Below are positions 51,254-63,700 of a stretch of 64,000 nt of DNA, one piece after another (the first letter of the stretch is position 1; each line of letters opens with the position of its first letter). The notes under the pieces were generated by a model. It worked only from the letters and a program-made list of their open reading frames with translations. It was not told where the DNA came from and did no database searches. Source of the stretch: Nemopilema nomurai (taxonomy: Eukaryota; Cnidaria; Scyphozoa; Rhizostomeae; Rhizostomatidae); the NCBI GenBank assembly GCA_003864495.1, contig ML133443.1, positions 1 through 64,000 on the forward strand, in the 5' to 3' direction. The position numbers and the translations under genes were made by a program.

Positions 51254-52300
51254 ATGACTTGCAGTTCTTTGCTGGTGATGCTCAAAGGGGTATGGCTCTC
51301 TTTTTACCTTAGCAATGCCATGCTGTGCCAGTGCAAACCGAGTTGTGACATCTATGATACAATACAAAAGGGGACAAATTTTTGGAACAAGGGTCTTGAT
51401 GACGAACTTGGTGAAGAACAGAGCAAGGCTTCGAGTTATTTCAATTTGGACTTAATGGGTTTGAGGCTGGAAGAGATAAAGCCTGGCTGTGGACGAATGC
51501 AGAACCGATTAGGTGTTCTGTCGGACGGAAATGCCATTTGTATTCGCTACCGAGAGAATCTCGAACAGATTCAAGGAGAATTGCTCTCATATCATACCAG
51601 TAAGCTTCTTGGAATAGAGAACGTGCTAGAAGCTAAACTTCTGAAAGTTAACGAAAGCAGTGAATTCTGGAGTCGTGTGGATTTGAGGAAAAATTCTTGG
51701 GAAAACGGAAAGGTGATTATTGCCACAAAATTTGTAGATGAACCATATCCAGTCCGTATTCCAGACGTTATATTAAAGGAGAATTTCATACTAAACGAAA
51801 ACACATCATTTTGCGGTTTGGGGAGACGGACTCAAAGATTTTTATTGCAGTGGTCGGATATGATCGTTTTTGACTATGTCATTGGGAATTTCGATCGAGT
51901 CGTCAGCAATATGTTTAACCAGCAGTGGTATGCCAAAAGCCTGAGCGAACCAATTGAGAATTTGCTGCAGACACGGAACGGCGTATTGTTGTTTATTGAC
52001 AACGAGGACGGATTTTCACACGGCTATCGCCTCCTAGGACGGTACGAGCCCTACCTCCGATCGCTCATCCAACACTTGTGCCTCTTCAGGAGACAAACTG
52101 TGGAAAGACTCGAAGAGCTAAGCACGTTGACTGTAGAGGCACTGGGGCAAAGACTGTGGCATTCAGTTCTTACGAGCTATAATGAGTCACGCGTACTCGA
52201 TCACATCCCCCAGATATCTGCGAAGAACCTCCAATTATTCAAAAATCGAATTAATTTAGTACGAGACTATGTCAGAAAATGCAAACAGAATAAGCGATGA
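51254..52300 (+). CDS. FJX1: Four-jointed box kinase (FJX1-like), intronless
   Basis: A 348-residue, single-exon type II membrane protein. ATG 51254 is preferred because a hydrophobic signal anchor follows at once (about residues 5-24). Conserved four-jointed blocks are CIRYRENLEQIQGELLSY (the ATP-side region), LLQWSDMIVFDYVIGNFDRVVSNMF with catalytic-loop Asp at about 214, and LLFIDNEDGFSHGYR with the Asp-Asn-Glu metal-binding motif at 249-251. In Drosophila, changing that DNE abolishes Four-jointed kinase activity. The family phosphorylates Ser/Thr of Fat and Dachsous cadherin repeats in the Golgi and so tunes planar polarity and Hippo signalling. All key residues are present and length is close to vertebrate FJX1 (about 430) minus its longer N-terminal stem. 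Being intronless is normal for this family. Confidence 0.93.
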   Translation: MTCSSLLVMLKGVWLSFYLSNAMLCQCKPSCDIYDTIQKGTNFWNKGLDDELGEEQSKASSYFNLDLMGLRLEEIKPGCGRMQNRLGVLSDGNAICIRYRENLEQIQGELLSYHTSKLLGIENVLEAKLLKVNESSEFWSRVDLRKNSWENGKVIIATKFVDEPYPVRIPDVILKENFILNENTSFCGLGRRTQRFLLQWSDMIVFDYVIGNFDRVVSNMFNQQWYAKSLSEPIENLLQTRNGVLLFIDNEDGFSHGYRLLGRYEPYLRSLIQHLCLFRRQTVERLEELSTLTVEALGQRLWHSVLTSYNESRVLDHIPQISAKNLQLFKNRINLVRDYVRKCKQNKR

Positions 52301-53817
52301 AATAGTCTTGTTATGTTTTTATGTAAATTTAAGAGGATTTATGGTAGGGTTCTTTGAATCATCAGTGCAGTAAATTTAATGAGAAATATTCCCACCGACA
52401 CGTATCTAAGCTGTTCCTGTTCTTTGACTCCTTGTGACCACGCTGTTCCCAATTGGTATCCTCTGCTATTTGTTCTAAAGATGCCATATAAACCTCTTAA
52501 AGTATTTACTTTCATTGGGTCTGCTTCTAATCTTTTCTTCGCGAGAAGCAGCTTTGTGCCCGCTTGTCCATGTATTAATGAACTCATCAAACCATATACG
52601 TTGAACCATCCACACCATATCAGTTTGTAGCCCGCTCTTTTATTATCAAGATAATTCAGTGCGTTCTATCGAGTCTCGGGGATAGAAGGAACACTGTTCG
52701 TTATCACTGCTCAACTCGAGCCTGGGGCTATGAGATGCAACCAAAACATTCTGCGAGAATTCATGATACAGTTCTGGGTGTATAAGCACTGATCATGGTA
52801 TTAACCCACACTCATCGATAAATTACTTGTTTATTTCATTTTACTGATAAATGTTAAAAAGCTGGTATTGCTTTTTAGCATCCGATGGCATTGTTTTGAA
52901 TACTGTGGTTGGATTAGCATGGGCAGATTTTTGAATTGCTTTATGGTGCAAACATCAAATGCCAGTTGCCTTTGTGCATGCGTTGTGTATTAATGACATA
53001 TTTGACCAGTGGAAACCGCCCTTTTCGCACATAAATACCGATTCGAATTGTCAGAGCTCCTTTTGTAGTGCTTGTTGCTGCATCAGAGCATTATTTGTGT
53101 TTTCATAACAATTAGTTTGCTCTCCACTTAGCTAATCTCTTTGGATTTCGGCATTTCGCGCACCATTCTCCTACCTAAGCCATTTGCCAAACAGAGCTGC
53201 CAATGCCTGAATCTCTTTGATGTCCTGTTTGGTTTAAGCCCAGTGCATCGGGAATAGAATAACCAGCCTTTGAGCTTGACCTTCTTGAACCTCTGTGTCT
53301 ATGGTAGAATCAGCGAACTTACGTTTCCGTATGCATAAACGACCTCGCCTTACCTCTCCCCTTCAGGTAAACCTTCTCCAACTTCAAGACATACCTTTTT
53401 CTTGAGCAAAAGCTGTTTAACGTTGCTTTCAAGTATAAAAGTTTCACGTTTTCTCGCCCCAACGGGAGGTTAAAATTTCGTTTACCGAGACAGGGCACAA
53501 TGTGTTGAACTGGCTCACAAAAGCTGAGTCGCTCGTCAGATTCTCAATGGGTATAGTTTAATTTTGGTTGGCACCGTCTCCAAGGGCGTATTGCCTGTAT
53601 ACTGCAGCGTACTCTATGAAGGACTCTAAGGGCATTCGGGCATTAAAGCAAAACACAGCTCTTTATTTCATGGCTCCTGTCCTGTGCTTTGATATGTTCA
53701 GTCTCGACATGCCCAACCCTGACTTCAGTATAACGTACTTCAAAGAAAGCTGGCTAAGGAGGATTTATTGGCTGAAATGGCTTTGGCACTCTCTACTGTT
53801 GTTTTTGCCGGGTCTTG

Positions 53818-53877
<60 letters not shown>

Positions 53878-56070
53878 GCAACGCCATCAACACAGAGCTA
53901 TCTTAGGGGAGGGGGATTCGCAGATTTGCTCAGCCATTACTTTGCCAAATGCAGACGATGGGTTTTTTCCGTAACGAGAGGCGCACCTAGCAGAGGTACA
54001 TGGTAGGAAAAATTGGAGATAGCACGTGAAATGATCTCATTTGCTCGTAATTGACAAGATCATACTGTTAAAACAGTTAATAATGCAAACGTCCAGGCAA
54101 GCCCCTCTCCTTAACATTTTCCGCTTCATAAAGACCCTTCTTGCATTGTTACGGACGGAACTTGCTCGTTTCCCTGTATCAGAGCAATTCCGTCGCTCTT
54201 GATCTCTTTTGAGTGCGATTTATTGAGCTCTTTATTTCCTTGAGCTTTAGTTGCATTGCTTAGATCTCCCTTCATGACGGCATCCACACGTGTAGGGCTT
54301 CGAGTTTCTGTATAAATGCCTGTTTAAAGTGGGTAAACTCAGCATCCCACGCTTGGATAAAGGTGGGCTAAATTTGTTCCAACAGAGGAAGGTTATGATA
54401 ACCGTATACGACGGGACATCAAAGATTACAAATGTTACAAAAACGAAAGTATACCAGGTGCTGTGTTGACACATTCTGTTTGGTTTAGAAATCCAGGATC
54501 CTGATTATGTTGGTTGTAAGATATCTTCCGACTGATTGCTTTATCCTTAAACGCTGCCGAAACATATGTTCTATACTCGGCTTGTGTTTACATGTTTGAA
54601 AAAGAATGAACGAAATTTTCGGAACTTTTCATGCAATCTGTGAATTTAAGCATTCCTACTTTACCTTTGCTTAGATCTGAATACGCTTATCCTAGCTGCA
54701 AGCACAGGATTACCTGAATCTGCTGTTTATTTTGGTGTCACTGTGCATCTTAGAAAATCCTTGATGAGCTCCCAATCGCTGCTTATATACAAATGTATTG
54801 AGATATCTTGTATTTAGTAAGGTATTTGCTGATGTGTATCGAATGAAGCATATGATCACAATGGTATTGAAGTATTCAGCAGGGGTATTGACTCTGGTAC
54901 CCTGTTTAGGGTATCGGTGTATTGGGTTTTATCGGGTGTGCCTCCAGTGTCTGCTGTTTGTTATACGAACTACACACGTCGTTAGAACCTGCTATTCGAT
55001 CGCAAGGAGAACATGATAACTTCGATCGTAGGTGTATGTGGCGACATCGAATTGCAACCCTGATCATGCTGCAAGAATGACCTTTGTACCTCTCTTACCT
55101 CGATGTTGAGCGATATTGTCAAGCGATAGAGATATTCCTGGAAAGATTTAAGACGGGGTTTTGAACTGAGATCTGTTAGAAATTCTTAAAATAAGGTGGC
55201 TTATGTACAGTTTTCTAGTTCTGAGCGTCTGATGTCTCTTCAATTTTCCTTTTCTTTTCCTGCTTCTTGCTTCCTCAAACTATTTGTGAAGAGGTGGTTG
55301 GTGAGAGAGCATACAGTGGTTAACTATAGAGAGACATTTGAAGAAAGAAGAGCCCTATTTACGTTTAGTGGAGGAGAATTCTGTCTATAATTCAAATACA
55401 GTGAAACTTGTTCATGGATTTCATTGGCTTTTTACCGTTAGTTGAAAGTTGGCTGCGCTATCTGCATAACCAAAACATTGCTTAAAAATTTAGCAGGCAT
55501 TAAAGAGCAGTGGCTCCATGATATATACTTGGGATACCCCATGTTAATCTTAAGCCTAATTTTACTCTAAATCGTTGCTTTGTTTTTTCCCATGTTTTGC
55601 AAATAGATGGAGCGACGAAATTATGAATAGGCAATTATAAGCAGCAGCGATCGCCTATTACAATATTCGCGATGTAGCTTACAAATCGCTTACATGAGAG
55701 AATAACGTTTAAACTTTAACATGGATTGAAGAAAGGTGTTTCTGGAATGTAGTTTGCACTTTCCAGAAGGTCTAGCTTGTATTTTTTCTTTTTCCTAGTT
55801 GCAATATTATTCTGTGTGCAATTGCGAGACGCCAAATTACGAAACAATCATTCTTACTCGGGGTCACCTGTTAATTACGATATCTGTGGGATTTAGTTGG
55901 ATTGAAACGTTTTTCCTACACAGTCGCGGTGTTGTAGACTAAACTTCCAAGCAAGTTCAGTTTTCTTGAGAAAGGCCTTTTTGTAGCTTTGAGCCAAGAG
56001 GAATGGCTAAAAGGATTCCAGGACCATGTATGTATGCAACACACATCCTATAATGACGATTTATTTTTAG
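52301..56070. other. Intergenic or intronic, no gene recognised
   Basis: Contains the FJX1 3' UTR, an ATT microsatellite at 53817-53876 and short random ORFs. Exons of the gene that ends at 56733 may lie here, but none could be supported. Confidence 0.5.
53817..53876. repeat. (ATT)n microsatellite
   Basis: About twenty perfect ATT/TTA units. The poly-Tyr and poly-Ile ORFs through it are artefacts of the repeat. Confidence 0.98.
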
Positions 56071-56733
56071 GCAAGCCGGGAGCATTGCATCAGCAGGACA
56101 GACAGATTTCTTCACAACAAATGCCCCCAGACGTGGCCAAGGAAGCCAAGAGGAATCACTAGATGACGACTCACAGACGGGGGTAAGTAAGACCTCTTTA
56201 CCTAAGCCATGCTTCAAGTAATGCGTGCTGGCAACAGTGATTATCCCAACATGTAGCAAAGCAATGGCGCTGGAGTACGCCTGCAGACTTGTTTCAATCT
56301 TGTTTCTTAATCTTAGACATTGTATGGTGGAATCTCTTCCATGTAAGCTTTGAAGAGCTGAACACAGGCCTTTTGGTAACTGATGTTTGTTGCTTATTTT
56401 TTTGCTAGCTGTAAACCGTGACAGCCATTATAAGAACAGCAGTGAGTATGCTGTCTCATCAATGCACCCACAACTGGTTGGATACTTAGTCATACGTTCA
56501 GTGCAGTAAGAATTGCCTTACACATCAAGTTGACAATTTTGTATATTGACAGCTAGAAGAAGGCCATTTTAACTGCATGTTCACTTCAACACTTTAGTGC
56601 TGGTCTCAGCATGACGTAACATGTTTTCTTGTTTCCTTCTGCGCAGCTACAATATGACGTCGCAGCATCTGATGTGCAGGAGCCGAGTGCCTGGGCAATA
56701 AGGCAGGCAGAGAGCTCTACTGATTTTCAATGA
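56071..56733 (+). CDS. Two 3'-terminal exons of an unidentified gene
   Basis: Exon A (56071-56182) lies between a TTATTTTTAG acceptor and a GTAAGT donor and encodes a 37-residue hydrophilic, Gly/Gln/Ser-rich stretch ending SLDDDSQTG. It leaves in phase 0. Exon B (56647-56733), after TTCCTTCTGCGCAG, is open in phase 0 and encodes 28 residues ending ESSTDFQ before TGA. The strong splice signals, matching phases and acidic, low-hydrophobic composition support a real protein C-terminus. I do not recognise the family. Exon A enters at phase 2, so at least one upstream exon is needed and was not found. It could equally be a lncRNA with chance frames. Confidence 0.4.
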
Positions 56734-59630
56734 AATAGATATTTTGGTATTCCCTTTAGCAAAGTCATTTGGATGTTATTTTAGTATTGTATTCATAGTC
56801 TTGCTATATCACCAGCTGCCTTGAACTAGATGTTTATATTTTGGTTTCCGTGCATTTTTTAAATAGTGTAGCAATTCTTGTTGTCAAAGACCTATAACTA
56901 CTCATGGCCTAATCATTTGGTTGTTGGATTTTTTTTCAATGCGAATTAGACAAGCATCAGTCAGTATTCTCAACAGTATTCTGGTAGGTTAATTCAGTCT
57001 CTTATTGAAGTAACATATGTTTTGCAGGCCTCTCTATCATCTAGATTTGAGGCGTTTGTAGTAGAAAGTATGACTATGTGACAAAATATTTAGGCGTTTA
57101 GTGTTTTTGTAATTGAACAGTGTTCGCCTCTTATTTTTCATCAGGATTTGTTTGTATGGGTATATGTATGCAAAAAGTCGAATATTTGTAGCACAAAGGT
57201 TTGCATCAATAATTATCTCTGTCTGGTTTGCCTATATATTATCTTGTGTCAGTCTTGATGTTTGGACAATGTCTTTATTCAAATTGTTTTGAAAGTAATT
57301 CAAGATTTAAGTATGGTACCTTGCTTGCAACTTGTAAGTATTTTTCCTGTAGCGTTTTCTGGTACATGATTTGGGGCCAGAACCGATGTAAGCGAAATTC
57401 GTGTTCTTAAAGAAAAATATGGAAATACTATGAAAAAGTAAGTTATCAAAGAGGTAGAATAAGGGTGGGCTGGAGGTAGTAATTGGTCTTTTTGCCAATT
57501 ATAGGGAAGTGCATTTTCCTTGTTCACTCTTTATTTTGCCAATTCAGCTTGTTGTGTTTGTGCATTAGCATACCAAGCACCAACTTTCTTCCTTTTACCA
57601 TATTTGCTTAGCCTTTCAAACTAGAAACTTGGTCTTAGGATCTATGCATCCAAATCACTTAAAGTGCTAAGATCTACTGCTTGCCTTGTGACTGAGACCA
57701 GAAAGCAAAGAGTGTAGTAGCCCGCCCTCTTATTGTCATTTAAAATTGCTTTAAACGTTGGTCTTTTTTATGCCATACAGAAATGACCTTTGTACTGAAT
57801 AAGATGCAAAATAACATGTTAGAAGAAACAAGCAAATGTATAACAAATATTTGATATTATATTATGGAAGCTTTGAGTAATTTTTGGAAGATACTTTTTA
57901 AAGATCAAGAAAATTGGGGAAAATATGAAAGAAACTGTTCTAATTTCAATTGATCTTCGGTTGATATGACAAGGTACTGATTGAACTAATTTCACTTTTT
58001 CAATACATTCATTCCATATACCTGCCAGCAGACATAGTATAGATGTCTTATGGCATCAATCAATTTCAAATCATAACCACTAGCTTTCATGCCAAAAACT
58101 CCAAATGCAAACATGTTGACAATTTTCATTTGTAAAAGATTTGATATACTGAAAGGTAACTTCTTTGCATATTGTAGTGACAATATATTTAACAATGTCT
58201 CGTAATTTTGTGCTGAGAGTATCACAATAGAGAAGACAAAACTACTTGAAGTAACAGGATATCAGTAGTTTCATACTAATACAGTTGAATAATATTTTTA
58301 ACAACTAAATTGTCACTAACTGAGCAATGTCTTTAGCATTACCTAAAAAATTACTTACTTTTATCTTTGCTTACCAAGACCAACAGCAAACTTCATTTAA
58401 CTTAAATTTTGCAACTAAATTTTAATGTAATGGGGAACACTCTCAGAGCGTTTTAAATTTTCAGATACCAAGGAAGTTATTTATTTAGTCTTGCGAAAAT
58501 CTCCAATGACAACAAGTCTTGTGGAAATTACCTTTATTTGCAAAATTTCACTCCGAAATATTTTCGGAACAATTTCACTACCTAGATTTCACTCACTGTG
58601 TTTGCTCATGATGTATGTCACACAAACTATTGCATGTCTTGCAAACTTTTTTGCATTTTGCAGGTTTTTTCTCACACTGGAGATAAGGCTCAACATAAAA
58701 TATAAAAAGTATTATGCAACGTCTAAATCAGCCTCTAATGCAAAATTCATTTGAATTTTATCATTGGTTTAACATTTCAGACTTTTTTTAATGAAAAACA
58801 CTGAATTTGGAAAAAATCATTGAAAAATTGAAAGCTTTGGTCTCTTAATGATCTGCTAGAAATGGCTCAAATGCATGGAAATCCTACAAAGAAAACGTAT
58901 TTACATATTAGCAGCATTTACAGGAAAACATCAAACACCCAAAGCTATTCACACTGAAGTTAAACAGTCAAGAATTTCAAAGATATTGAGTCTCAGTGGT
59001 GAAAAACCTTGCCAGTATGAAGTTTTGATTCTCATGTGTTTTTAGCAACTTTCCAAATTTGAAAAACATATTAACCAACATCTGAGCCAACTGTCACCAA
59101 GTCATAATCTTTTTTATAGAAGGAGACAGTGTTTGGTAGAAAATGTAGATGAGAAGTAGATTCAATTGCCCTTACTCAAAATTCTACTTCAAATTTAAGA
59201 ACAATAGTAACATTGCATGAAAATACCTGAGCTTTAAAGAAATTCTTGGCACCATATTACTAGCCATGTGCTCAGTTTTCATCACAAATGTATGTTGTTT
59301 TCAAAACATGTATGCATTGTTCTAATACATATCCACTACAAACAACAAACACAACACATTTGCATAGACTGCTTCAGTTTCTGTGGTGTTTCAATTATCC
59401 TTTGTTGGAACTGAAACGTCAGGTATTATGATTCCTAATAATTTCGCCAAAGTGGAAGTAAATATATTAGCAATCTGGGCTCGGATAGAATCATTCCCTC
59501 AAATATCCAACAAGGTTAAAGCCTTGGCCGGATTTTCCACTTCTGACTTGCTCTGTCGACTCCGTAACAGCTGCTTCTGCCATCTTCCAGAGCTAGTCCT
59601 TTTGAGGCTTTAATTGCAGCATATTTGCTC
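56734..59630. other. Intergenic, no gene supported
   Basis: AT-rich (poly-T and poly-A stretches), only short ORFs without recognisable sequence. It should include the 3' UTRs of the plus-strand gene ending at 56733 and of TMEM60. Confidence 0.55.
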
Positions 59631-60047
59631 CTAGTCTCTGTGTTGTTCATTTGCAGCAGACTTGACCGTTGCCATAGATGCTTCCACAGCGAGGGCGACC
59701 AATAGGAACCACAGCGGAATAAAAACCTCGACGTAAGAGGCATCTGTTAGGCCATCTAGCTTTGCGCACAGAGTTAGCAGAAATATCAGCTTCATAATGT
59801 ACAGGAAAAGAAGCCAAAGTTTCCTCCATTTGCCGATTGTGACTTCAGGGTACGGGTTGTGGCCTGATTTGAAATGCATTATAGACAATACAATCAATGA
59901 AGTTATAACTACTGCATCTAAAATCCATATGGGAATAAATACCAAATGCCAGAGCCATTTCGTGTCCCTTTCCAGTCGCACAACACATAGAATCAAAAAG
60001 ACTGTTATAAAAATAAGGAAGAACCAAGCTCTCTGAACGAGCGCCAT
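59631..60047 (-). CDS. TMEM60: TMEM60-like four-pass membrane protein
   Basis: A 138-residue, intronless ORF. ATG 60047 begins MALVQRAWFFLIF, which corresponds to the start of TMEM60; the frame stays open 18 codons further upstream but that part is not conserved. Four hydrophobic segments are visible (about residues 6-22, 30-53, 74-94 and 105-123). Conserved blocks include FIPIWILDAVVI, LCAKLDG and the FIPLWFLLVAL motif near the end, close to human TMEM60 (133 residues). The family belongs with TMEM185-type proteins and its molecular function is unknown. Bases upstream face a second ORF on the plus strand about 250 bp away, so the promoter may be shared. Confidence 0.9.
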   Translation of the reverse strand: MALVQRAWFFLIFITVFLILCVVRLERDTKWLWHLVFIPIWILDAVVITSLIVLSIMHFKSGHNPYPEVTIGKWRKLWLLFLYIMKLIFLLTLCAKLDGLTDASYVEVFIPLWFLLVALAVEASMATVKSAANEQHRD

Positions 60048-60301
60048 GTTGTTGTATTTGGATCTCGTTTCCGAGTCACCCAACAGAGAGAGGCTAGTCA
60101 TTCCGTTTGTAAGTACTTTCTTTTATAAAATTGGTTTGATATCTATTTTCATATTTATCCTTCAATGATCAAGCTGCAAAAGTAGTTTACTGGAAAAACG
60201 TGAAAACGCGAGCTTATATAATAGGTTTGGTGAAAAAGTGCATCGACGAAAAGCGATTTCACGTAGCCTGCTTGCCATCAAGTATAAAGCAGAGGGCGGA
60301 A

Positions 60302-60740
60302 ATGGAAAATGGACTGATAGAATGCTCATGTTCATACGTGACCAGGGAACGGCAGCATCAGCATCTTTCACAGTATCAGCATCGGCATCATCTTAACTAT
60401 CAACGTCAGCATCAAAATCAGCATCAACATAAGCATCATCTTCCGCACATGCACCACCCCAAGCATCATCAACTGATACACAACCCTGGCGCCATGGCAC
60501 AGTCCAGAATCTCCATTCATTTTGAAGCGTTGGAGCAAACGGATCTCGAAATGCCAAGGGTGTTACAAGGACGAATCATTTGCAGTTTGCCACAGAGAGG
60601 ATCAAAGAATTTTCAACAAAACACTCAAAAAGTTGATGGTGGTTCACAATAATGGCTATTATCATGCATATTACTCTTGCATCAAAAGCTGCCATGATTA
60701 TTTTTCATCAACCAGCCTTGTTGTGCCACCAACACTGTAA
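60302..60740 (+). pseudogene. His/Gln-rich ORF overlapping a Cys/His finger fragment
   Basis: ATG 60302 opens a 116-codon frame with a CAT/CAG-rich His/Gln tract (about residues 18-60) ending at 60652. In a second frame (about 60501-60740) lies SPFILKRWSKRISKCQGCYK, then CH, YYHAYYSCIKSCHDYF and a VVPPTL end before TAA. The K-x-CxGC pair and YYH-x4-C spacing suggest a small zinc-binding domain. I have an impression of similar multi-copy proteins in marine invertebrates but cannot name the family. The two frames suggest one gene broken by a frameshift, or two unrelated chance overlaps. It lies just upstream of TMEM60 on the opposite strand. Confidence 0.35.
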
Positions 60741-63700
60741 ATTTCGGTTGCAGAAGGAATTTTGCTGAACAGACTGGAACTTTTAATTTATAACATTTAT
60801 TTTTTTTCCTTGGTATTGTTGATTTGATGCTGAAAAGCTCATCCAATTCTATTGTATTGAACCACAAGCAAAGAGCTACATTTCACTTGTTTCAAACCTT
60901 TAATGATAACGTACAGAAATTTGACTCTGTCAGAGTTTTCTTGTTGATAAGAAAACTATACTTCAGCCAATCAGCAAAGGCTAGATACCTAGAAAATTAC
61001 CAAGCAATCCAAATTACCCAACAACCATAACCTAGATCCTAATTTGGGTGGATGCACCCCTCCAAAGAGCAAGCACGCAATATAATTGAAAAGGGCATGT
61101 TCCAGAGGATGTGAACCCCCATTTTTATCTTACTCAACTTGCCTGTGCCCCCCAATCTTACCACCTTAGCTACAATATTGATCAGTTTATATACAAAATG
61201 TATCAATCTAAATTAGAAACATGTTTTCTTCATCACTCTCTGTAATTAAGATGGGACTAGCATACTGAACATTATTCTAAAGTTGCTGTTATTCATAATT
61301 ATCTTTCAAAAAATGTTTAATGTCTTCTTTTAAAAGCATTGCAATTCATTCTAAATCTCACATTACCACATGAAACTATAAATAAAAGACATTTCTAACA
61401 TAAATCACCTCCAGTTGAAGCCTCCAGAATGACATATTTTTCTACATGGTACATTTCTGTTCAGCAATACAAAATGACTTAATGCGATCGCCCCATCATA
61501 TTTTCATGAAAAGGGGAGCTGATTTACCATGTGGAATCATAAATAAAAGACACTTCTAACATAAATCACCTCCAGTTATTTTCTATAGCCGCTCTATCTA
61601 CGATTTTCTACGAGTTGTGGTCGCATTGGGTCTACTGTCTAGTAGTCTTGTTTCTAGAAGGACAATTCCATACGGGGGACAATCGCGTTCGCGACACTGT
61701 CATGACATATTTTTTTTCTTTTCCTCTCAGAAGGCTCTTTCAAAATCTTCCAAATTCTTTCAATTCTTGGCCTGAAGGTTTTTCCAAAAATCAAGAAAAT
61801 GAACGTGGGGATGCTGGGTAGTGCGTTTCCCAGAAATTCCAGAACATAAAGACGTAATCTATGGGCATATAAAAAGTGATATCTCGGGTATTTGGCAGAC
61901 AGAATTAGCGAAGTAGAGAGTAATTTTGCGCTATCAATGGAGTCATTTGCGATCTTACAGTCATCATGTCTTCGGTGATTCATGCACTATTCTTGTGAAG
62001 TTTTAAATTAGAATGTTGTTCATGTTTCATCAAGACTAGTATTTGTTCTGCAGAAGAGGTATCGCTATGGTTGTTCATCTTGCTGGTAGCAACCATGACC
62101 CAGGAAAAGCTTTGTTAAAAAAGTAATTCACTCAATGCTCTTCGTCCAGTCATGAACAAAATGCTACGTCTATTCAACGAAAGAAATGGATGGAAAATAA
62201 TTATTCGCAAGGTTAGTTAGAACTTTAGGGTAAAGGATAAAACATTAAACTATGCTGCGAAAAACTAAACTAATGTTTTAAACTTTCAGCATTCAGAAAT
62301 GCTCGAGGCATTAAGGGGCAACAGTACTTTAGAAAGGGTGCCTTCTTCACGATAGAAGTCAGCGACGTCTTTATAAGTGTAAACATAATGACGAAGAAAA
62401 GATTTCTGACCCTGGACAAAGTAGTAGATACCCTGGGTAGATACTTACTATGTATCAAAAAATAGACTCCATTATTTTACATATAGTGAGGCTGGTACCC
62501 ACAATAAGAGGTAGGTTGTTTAAATAGAATATTATTCGGGAGCAAACTATTTCAATTAAATCATCATCTTAGCTCTAACTAAATTTAAGAAAGTGAATGT
62601 AGAGTTCTACGGAAGCAAGTAATTACACCCAATGAGATTATATCAATAGCGACGCAGCAAAAAATGTTTTCAGCAGGAATTGTTCCAGGTGGTACTAAGA
62701 AATAGATCCCTTCATTCGCTTCTACCCCCATTCCTCGTGCATCAAAGTGGCGTGTAAACCTGTAAAGATTAGATGATTAACAGAAAGTAATTGCTGATCG
62801 AATTACACTGAATTTTCGGGCTGACATATAAATTTAACTGAACTAGGCTCTTGCAATACAATTGCTAAATTCTTGTCAATTGTTTAACAGTCGTCGAATT
62901 CTTAAACAGTTTTAAGATTCTTGTCAATGTCAATTTTCTTGAAAGAGAACAAGTGAAAGTACTTCAAGACCTTTTCCAATTTGCCATTTAGCAATCACTA
63001 ACAAGTAATCAGGTATTTCCCGCCAAACATTACAAGGAATTTCAAGATTTGTTTGTGTGCTCCTTGTAATAAAAGGCAGCTGAAAAATGCTGGATCATGA
63101 AAATTCACCGAGCTTATGTAAAAGTAGGCTGTAATCTTGTTTTCATGCACATGTTTCGAAACAGCTGAAATACCAAACCGAATATAATTAGCAGTGGCGA
63201 CTCTTATCAGAATGACGGTCGCATGCACAAGCATCTAAAAGGGGGGATAGCATTTGTTTCTTGATATACTCTTGAGCCTTTTACATGGGACTAACGCGGG
63301 ACTTTCTTGATGAAGAAAGCTAAGGACTCACATAATCGAATCTTTCAAACTAACTGAATTGACTTTGTAATATTCCTATTGTTTAGCTAATAGTTGAAAG
63401 ACAACCATTTATCCACAATATCTTATTGTTAATTGAAGGAGCTTGTCCACTAAATATCCCACTTCAAAAAAATTGACTAAACCTTATTGAACTCAAATGA
63501 TGAACACAGTTTCTAATTTAACACCGCAACAGAACTTGATTTTTTATAATTCCCTTGATTTCCTTTAAAGGTAGTCCTCTATTTTAAAAAGCCAGAACCA
63601 TGGACTTTTACAGTAAGTGACTACCATATCATTGTTCTTACGTGACGCAAGCACTTGCTTGCATTTAACATTTGGGGGTGATGTCTCTCGCGTAATCACA

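Noticed and set aside
53568..54006. ORFs with poly-Tyr and poly-Ile tails
   Set aside because: They are produced by the ATT microsatellite.
59516..60036. Other frames over TMEM60
   Set aside because: Shadows; only the frame ending at 59631 shows the four conserved membrane segments.
61654..61983. Minus ORF of 109 codons with a hydrophobic stretch
   Set aside because: It has an ATG, but no family resemblance or supporting context; its text looks like a dispersed repeat.
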